64,000 nucleotides of DNA from contig JAWQRO010000047.1 of the NCBI GenBank assembly GCA_033557835.1, positions 1 through 64,000 on the forward strand. The letters run 5' to 3'. Below, piece after piece: positions 58,046 through 64,000 of the stretch; the first letter of the stretch is position 1; every line of letters begins with the position of its first letter. A program made the position numbers and the translations under genes. This DNA is from Helochares maculicollis (taxonomy: Eukaryota; Arthropoda; Insecta; Coleoptera; Hydrophilidae). Below the pieces are notes generated by a model that ran no database searches, had not been told where the DNA came from, and saw nothing but the letters and a program-made list of their open reading frames with translations.

Positions 58046-58396
58046 TAATATAATAACGAAAAGTGTAGATAAAAAGTATATAATTTTTAATTTATTGTGA
58101 TTTAACTGAATAACTAAATTTGCATGCACTACTCTCATGCTCGGTACAATACCGCTGTGAAATGTATCCCCACACAATGTGTTAATACAGAGCTTACTAA
58201 AAATTATCATAAAAAATGGCATTACAACTGAGCTTTAAAACCATTCATAAATGTTTATTAAATTCTTCTAAAAACTTCCTGGAAAGTGAAATAATCAGAA
58301 CGGATTCAATCTGTCCATTAAGTCTTTAGATAGATTTGATGGTGTATAACTTTAGATTTAGATCGAATTATAAATAATAAAAGAATACTCACTCGT

Positions 58397-58716
58397 TTAT
58401 TTATTTTTTTTGACAAGTTGTTCAATTTCTTCCTTTGACATACGATAAAGAGGCTTATCTGTGGTAGCCACTGATTTTAAAGTATTTGTGAATACAGGAG
58501 AATGGTTGTCCAACTTCTGCTGATTGAATTTCTGCAAAATAAAAATTTATCCATAATTCTATGAGTTACAATTGCACATTGTCAATGTCACTGTGGTACC
58601 TGCTCCAAATCTTGAAGTTGTCTTTCGTTTTGCCCAGTTGCTAATAGTATTAGATATCCTAGACCCAAACAGCCACCTAGCCAAATGGTTGATTGGATTA
58701 ACAGACGTGAACCCAT
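58397..58716 (-). CDS. UQCC3-like small membrane protein (second ORF of a dicistron)
   Basis: Two coding exons, 58716-58600 and 58531-58397, joined at phase 0 (GAGCAG|GTACCA, TTTTGCAG|AAATTC); 83 residues. The start MGSRLLIQSTIWLGGCLGLG leads into one membrane segment (to about residue 28). A polar tail follows (GQNERQLQDLEQ, TNTLKSVATTDKPLYR, SKEEIEQLVKKNK). The layout and tail resemble UQCC3, an inner-membrane assembly factor for respiratory complex III (its GYALLVIVTPGERR and LATLQEAATT steps). The similarity is partial, so the name is tentative. The ATG shares a base with the stop of the CEBPZOS-like ORF and lies within that gene's second exon, so both are probably on one mRNA. The stop overlaps AATAAA. 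Confidence 0.75.
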
Positions 58717-59228
58717 TAATTGGAAGTTTTACTCAGTTTTCCTTGTTTTTCCCAGGCTGTTAAGTCTAGGTTGCGGATCCTTTGCACTTCCTCTGCGTTG
58801 CCTAAAGTCTCCCCAATTTTATAATACGAGTTTAGTATAGTAGGAAAGTTTTCGTGCATATACAAGCGAAAATCTGTGGAGGAATGAACATTTGTACATG
58901 AATTTATGAATGAAATGGACGCACACTGATATAGTGACACATTAAAAGTTAATTTTGATTGCAGTTGAAGCTGTTGACGGAATTTGTTGTGTAAGAGATA
59001 TTAATGCACTCATTAAGTTCATAGTTTGGTCTTATCAAATTATTATAATTATGTTGTTACGACATAAAGGTGTTATTAGGATAATACAATTGACTCACCT
59101 CTGTCTGTGTTTAGTTTGTACCAAACACCGTAGGAGCCAATAAATAATAAACCTTCAGCTACGAATAAAGCGATCGCGCCCTTTTTCAATAAATTTAAGC
59201 TCAGTGGTTTGGGATTTTTGTATAACAT
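58716..59228 (-). CDS. CEBPZOS-like small mitochondrial membrane protein (first ORF of a dicistron)
   Basis: Two coding exons, 59228-59099 and 58873-58716, joined at phase 1 with GTGAGT and CACAG; 95 residues. It matches the short animal protein CEBPZOS. After the basic start (MLYKNPKPLSLNLLKKGA) there is a membrane segment, ALFVAEGLLFIGSYGVWYKL. Then come the family's shared NTDRDFRLYM, FPTILNSYYKIGE, IRNLDLTAW and a Lys/Asn end. Human CEBPZOS has the same order (VAE, DFR, YYK, IR-LD-W) and is reported as mitochondrial; its function is not settled. Its TAA stop overlaps the ATG of the next ORF by one base (TAATG, 58718-58714). No in-frame extension of exon 2 beyond that stop was found. Confidence 0.85.
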
Positions 59229-60680
59229 AATATTTCACAGTCAACTAAACATGTGTGTGACGATTTACGTCACCGCTGCAAGATTCTTTCTTGAACTGTC
59301 AGAATTGACCTTTTTAGGGGTTATGTGTGTCTTTGTCTATAGATTTGTTTTCTTTATTTGGCCAATGCGTTTAAAACGGGCTGTTGTGAATGTATCGCCT
59401 ACGGTTTGTTCCCAACTACGCCATAAGGAACGTCAATAGGTGTGTGTGTGTGTGGGGGGTAACAGATTTATTGAAGGCGTGTGGCAGCAGTGACTGCCTG
59501 CATAGTTATTTAAATTTAAATCGGTGGAATTCCATCAATTGCTTTTAATGAAACTGCAGTAGCAAAAAACAATGAAAGATTTAAATATTGCATTTAAAAA
59601 AATAGTAATATTTTATGCTGAAGCTTGAGAAATCTATATTAATTTTAGTGTTCTAGACTAGCCAGTCGTGCCACCCATGGATAGACGGCGTTACTTGTAT
59701 AAATGGCACTTAGCGCCTGACGTTTTTCTTGTTTAGAATGTAAAAATGTGAAATTAATGAAATTTTATGTTGTTTTCAATGATATGGCAATATTGTGCTT
59801 GTTATGTTAATAATATTTAAAAAATTCTGAACTTATAATCTATGACAGAGGTTCATTATGAATAAACTGATTTATTTCAGTTCGTACAGAAAGTTAATTC
59901 GTATATTATTGCTTAACTTTTATTAGCAAATTTTAGCCCTGAAAATTTTTTCGCCAGCATTCGAATTATGCTGTGTATGTTGTTATTTCAAACTTTCAGC
60001 AATGACCATCTAAAAACTAGCTTGTTATATCAATCTATGGCTTTTTTTGACAATTATTGATAATCATGGTAAAGCAATTTTAACTTTTAAACTTTTAAAT
60101 TCTATTGAAATTACAAATCATACACCATGAAATCTTAAACCACACATGCCAACTCCTCTGACTATATTTATAAAAATATCGATCATACCACAGTGAAAAA
60201 TCTAATGTATTTATAGTAGGTGAAGTAATGAAATTTTTACAACTTTGAAAATAACACTGCTTGGGAATACCAAGTGCTTAAAGATTTAACAGTTTAACTT
60301 ATGACATTGTCCATCTGAATCACTAATTTAGGCATTACACGCTGCCGCAGTTATCAAACAGTATTGAGAATACTAACTTTATGATTCGATGTCATTTGTT
60401 GTTTGCTTCCATTACATAGTACATTCTTTAAAAAATATATAAAACTATGAGTTTTGAATGCTTTAAAGAACACTGAAAATGTGATTGAGTTATGACAAAC
60501 AATATTTTCTTTCTGCCCAAATGTAAAGTTAATGACTGTTTGATGACTTGCTCGAAAAACAACTCCGAAATTTGGTATATGGTTTCGCAGTTAAAAATAT
60601 ATCGTACCTCATGAACGTTTTCTTAGTCTCGAAAGGAAAACTGCACCAAATCATTTCTTATATTAAATCACTTTTACGTA
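59229..60680. other. Promoter side of the dicistron and AT-rich spacer
   Basis: The region right of 59228 should hold the promoter of the two-ORF transcript. A short (GT)n run ends in GGGGGG near 59441-59459. No further gene was seen up to the mariner at 60.68 kb. Confidence 0.45.
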
Positions 60681-61440
60681 TTAGGTGCGCAACTAAGTTC
60701 TCGCTGTTTATCAATAGAATGATTCAAAAGCAAGGAACTTGGATTCCTTATGATTTGAAGCCAAGGGATGTTGAACGTCGTTTTTTTGCTCCAGCAGCAA
60801 AAACGGAAGGGTTTTCTTCATCGTATCGTGAGGGGTGATGAAAAATGGATTCATTACAGCAACCCAAAGAATAGAAAGTCATGGGGACTGCCGGGTCATG
60901 CTTCTATGTCTTTGACTCGACCAAATATTCACGCTGCGAAGGTTATGCTGTGTATTTGGTGGGACCAGGTCGGTGTTATTTATTATGAACTGTTGAAACC
61001 GAACGAAACTTTCACTGGGGAACGGTATCAACTTCAATTGATGCGATTGAGCCGAGCACTGCACGATAATCGGCCACAATAGGGGAAGAGGCACGAAAAA
61101 GTGATTCTACAGCATGACAACGCTCGCCCTCACGTTGCCAAACATGTTAAAACCTACCTTGAAACGCTCAAATGGGAAGTCCTACCGCACCCACCATATT
61201 CTTCAGATATTGCGCCGTCCAATTATTGCTTGTTCCGTTCGATAGCACATGGTCTGGCTGATCAGCAGTTCCGCTCATATGAAGACTTCAAAAAATGGCT
61301 TGATTCGTGGAGAGCCTCAAAAGATGGAACACTTTTACCGTAACGATATTGGTTCTCTGCCAGAAAGATGGGAAAAAGTTGTAGCTAGCGATGGGCAATG
61401 CTTTAAATGATTCATTCGTAACCATTTTTTTACAATAAAG
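60681..61440 (+). mobile_element. Internally deleted mariner
   Basis: A likely terminal repeat, TTAGGTGCGCAACTAAGTTC (60681-60700), is close to that of mellifera-type mariners. It is followed at once by mid-transposase text, so the N-terminal third is missing. Then come IVRGDEKWIHYSNPKNRKSW, MLCIWWDQVGVIYYELLKP, a TAG at 61081, ILQHDNARPHVAKHV and PPYSSDIAPSNYCLF. The third catalytic Asp is Asn and a stop splits the gene, so it is dead. The right-hand terminal repeat was not found. Confidence 0.82.
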
Positions 61441-61749
61441 TTGCATTTTCTTCAGATCTTTTCAAAGAAAAATTTACTGTTTTATATAACTATGATGAAA
61501 TATGTTAGATACCTTTGTAAAAACTCCAATTATGACACCTTTAACCTGTTTTGAAATGAAATTTGTCCAGACTCTACATTTTTAGTTTAAAAAAAGAAGG
61601 CAATTGTATTTTTCATCTGTGGCATCTACAGATTTTAAAATATTTTGAAGTGTTTCTATAAAATCACTCCTTCGCTGTTTTATGAACTAAATTTCTCAGG
61701 AATATCATAATAAGTATTTTTTTGGTAATAAACATGTACTTAATACAAT

Positions 61750-63165
61750 ATACAGTTTGTTTCAAAATTAAGTTACAAAACTTAAAGGGGTGAAAGATAT
61801 AAGAAATAATAAGCGATAGGTTTTTGTTTGCATTTTGGGGCATAATTAGTAGCCGAGATGTTAATTACATGTACATGTTAAGGACCATTATTGGAATTCC
61901 CTATGACGTCGTCGGTTGAACACAGACGAATTTTATCGGTATTTCAAAAAATCACCTTCACGCTTAAAGCATTTGGACTCGAAACTGACGAAATAATAAT
62001 AAAAAACCCTCGTTAAAAAAAATGAAGACAAGCGAAAAAAGTAAACATTCCAATAAATTTCAACCGGAGAGGAAGAAAAAAAGAAGCGCTACATGTTCGG
62101 TCGGATTGCTTTCATTTCAATTTGTTTTTAATACATTATTTAATATTACGTTTTTTATGCCTTATTCAAAGAAAGACATTTTTACTAATATGCAAATCAT
62201 CTGAACTTACTAAGCACGATACAAGAAAAACCATCATTTTATTGTAAGCAAGGTGATAAAAATGAAAACGGGTGCTCACCAAAAAATGTAAAGCGCAATA
62301 AATTTGCAACCACAGGCGTAAGAGAAGCGGTGAATGTTTTTCTGTCCTCGCAATAACATGAATTTGTACCATTAATTGTGATAGAAATTGACTGTAGTCC
62401 ACCGAATTTAAGTAGCCATCGAATTTTAACGATAAAGAATATCGACAATTAAGTTATTGTTTAGTTTGCGATGTATGATGTAACCACCCTTCTTGCGGCG
62501 GTAATATAAAGCGATATTTTTTCGAGGTCACGTTCGATCTTCAGTTCAAAAAACAACGCGCTCGTATAAAATTTTACTTAAATGGTTGTTTATGTTCTTT
62601 TTTTTGTCTTTATGTTATTAGGAAGGTTTTGTGTTCGTGAAATAATTTTATCTCGTGATTATGACGGTTTTAACTCTTTGTTTTGAATGTAATGCCGGTA
62701 TTTTTATAGAGATGAAGGTGACGTTAGTTTGCTTTGTATGATGTAATCGTGTTTCTTGCAGCGGAAGATAGTAATACAAAGCGATCTTTTTTCGAGGTTA
62801 ATTTCTATTTCAATTGATTCGAAAACACGCTGAGCTATAAAATTTGACTTCAATGGTTGTTTCTGTTTTTTTTCTATATCTATTTGATAAGGACGGTTTT
62901 GCGTTTATGAAAAAATTTAATGTCGAGGTTTTGAAGCATCTAACGACGTGTTTGATTGTGATGCCGATATTTTTATAGCGATAACGGTGCCCTTGGGTCT
63001 GCATAATATTCTTTAACCCAGCATGGTTTATCGGCTTTTCAATTATGCCAGGAGTCCCAAATTGGCCAAATTTGTAACATTTATACTTAGAAAATACCAG
63101 GACGTGGCGTTCTTAGTATGTGGGTTAAGTATTGGGAATTAATTCTGCAACAACCTGCAGTTCTA
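61750..63165 (+). repeat. Single third copy of the 1.4-kb foldback unit
   Basis: This matches the left arm of the foldback element at 39.9-41.2 kb almost end to end in reverse complement. Landmarks are ACAAAACTTAAAGGGGTG at the start, ATTAATTACATGTACATGTT, CCATCATTTTATTGTAAGCA, two subunits of about 263 bases (GTTTGCGATG at 62464, GTTTGCTTTG at 62727), and GGGTTAAGTATTGG near the end. It stands alone here and is not inverted against a partner, so the unit can occur singly. No transposase ORF was found. Confidence 0.85.
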
Positions 63166-64000
63166 GAGTTTTGCATTAGAATGTGGCGCTCTTTTTAACA
63201 AAAACCTCATTGAAATCTTTTTTGATAAACTACTGGTTTCAAGATTGCACTAGTTAAACTAAAAAAGATTTAACTGAGTATTTAGCTACCCTTTTTTGTA
63301 CAAGAATTAATAGTTATATGAATTCATCTTTCGAAAAGATGTCAAACCCTCCGAAGGTTATCAAACTTCTTAGTGATATTTGTATTACTTTTCTTTTTAA
63401 TCTAATAAACTGTTTTCTTATAATTTATATTTAAGCAGAAATTGCTTTATGACATCTGAATATGGGAAAACAAAAAATATTTTTCAACTGGCTAGGGATT
63501 CTCAGTACGTCATTAATGCTGATGAGTGCAGTTTGATATCTAACCCATAAAAACATTATGCAATACCTCCAGTATCTAATGGTTTCATCAACATCCAGCA
63601 CCGAGAGCTGATTGTTTAGGAGAATTCGTTTATTATCAAAACCGTTATAGAAATGAAAATTGAGATTAAAAAAAATTTGATTATAAAATTAAAGCACAGT
63701 TATTTCGCCGATTTCTAAAAACTTCACTAATAATAATTATGAGCGGTGAATATTATGAATTATATAAGAATATGTATCTCAAAAGACTTTACAGATGTAT
63801 AGATGATTTAAAAAAATGTTGATATCTCAAAACGATTGATAAATGTTTTAAGTGGAGATGAAAGATCTTTCAAAAATTGGTAAGAGAATGTTTCTAAAAA
63901 CTGCTTTCAGACAAAGTGTAAACCTCATATTTTAATGTTACTATTAATTTTGTAGTTAACACAAAATGTTAAAAATTCTGTTAGTGTCTACTGTCTTAAT
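63166..64000. other. Unassigned right end
   Basis: AT-rich DNA. A short piece at about 63475-63615 reads weakly like the catalytic neighbourhood of a pogo/Tigger-type transposase (a VINADECSL-like string), but it is too short to call. No genes were recognised. Confidence 0.3.

Noticed and set aside
58716..58873. Splicing of the CEBPZOS-like exon 2 into the last exon to make one fused protein
   Set aside because: The only usable donor (A|GTAAAA) gives the wrong frame for the conserved last exon. The two-ORF reading gives consistent frames and family matches.
63475..63615. Pogo/Tigger transposase fragment
   Set aside because: Only one short motif-like string; too little to support a call.

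Overview
The window looks like nuclear DNA from an insect. It is AT-rich, its genes are split by introns with clean GT/AG sites, and its proteins are conserved animal housekeeping genes. Diverged mariner, piggyBac, LINE and foldback-type repeats fill the introns and spacers. The order is not certain from sequence alone; a beetle or another insect with a repeat-rich genome fits. No bacterial operons, CRISPR arrays or rRNA genes were seen.

Layout, left to right. (1) 1-10330, minus strand: the 5' part of the DEAD-box RNA helicase me31B/DDX6. The fourth coding exon begins at base 10 and runs off the left edge. Its introns hold a piggyBac remnant, a possible solo LTR, a perfect hairpin and a mariner. 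(2) 10330-15400: gene-poor. (3) 15449-20169, minus: KIF-binding protein (Kifbp), two coding exons, with a 1.26-kb Mos1-like mariner in the intron. (4) 22629-29329, plus: triosephosphate isomerase (Tpi), three coding exons. Its 5-kb first intron contains a complete glutamate transporter gene (Eaat, four coding exons, 23204-25515) on the opposite strand. (5) 29.9-31.4 kb: a dead LINE with an internal 160-bp tandem duplication. (6) 32251-39499, minus: TBC1D23, six coding exons, with a second Mos1-like mariner and a short satellite in intron 3. (7) 39.85-42.36 kb: a large inverted-repeat (foldback-like) element. (8) 43525-47992, plus: Tom70, three coding exons, with LINE and mariner debris in intron 1. 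(9) 49.7-51.1 kb: a second foldback made of two mariner 3' ends around a GC-richer core. (10) 52585-53619, minus: tubulin cofactor C. (11) 54.0-58.05 kb: a nest of piggyBac and two mariners. (12) 58397-59228, minus: two small mitochondrial-type membrane proteins. The first ORF's stop codon overlaps the second ORF's start codon (TAATG) within one exon. (13) 59.2-64 kb: a truncated mariner, a third copy of the 1.4-kb foldback unit, and unassigned AT-rich DNA.

The genes do not form a pathway and are ordinary neighbours. The exception is the last pair, whose overlapping stop and start codons and shared exon suggest one dicistronic mRNA for two mitochondrial micropeptides. One resembles CEBPZOS and the other UQCC3, a complex III assembly factor. 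I regard this as the most interesting item in the window.
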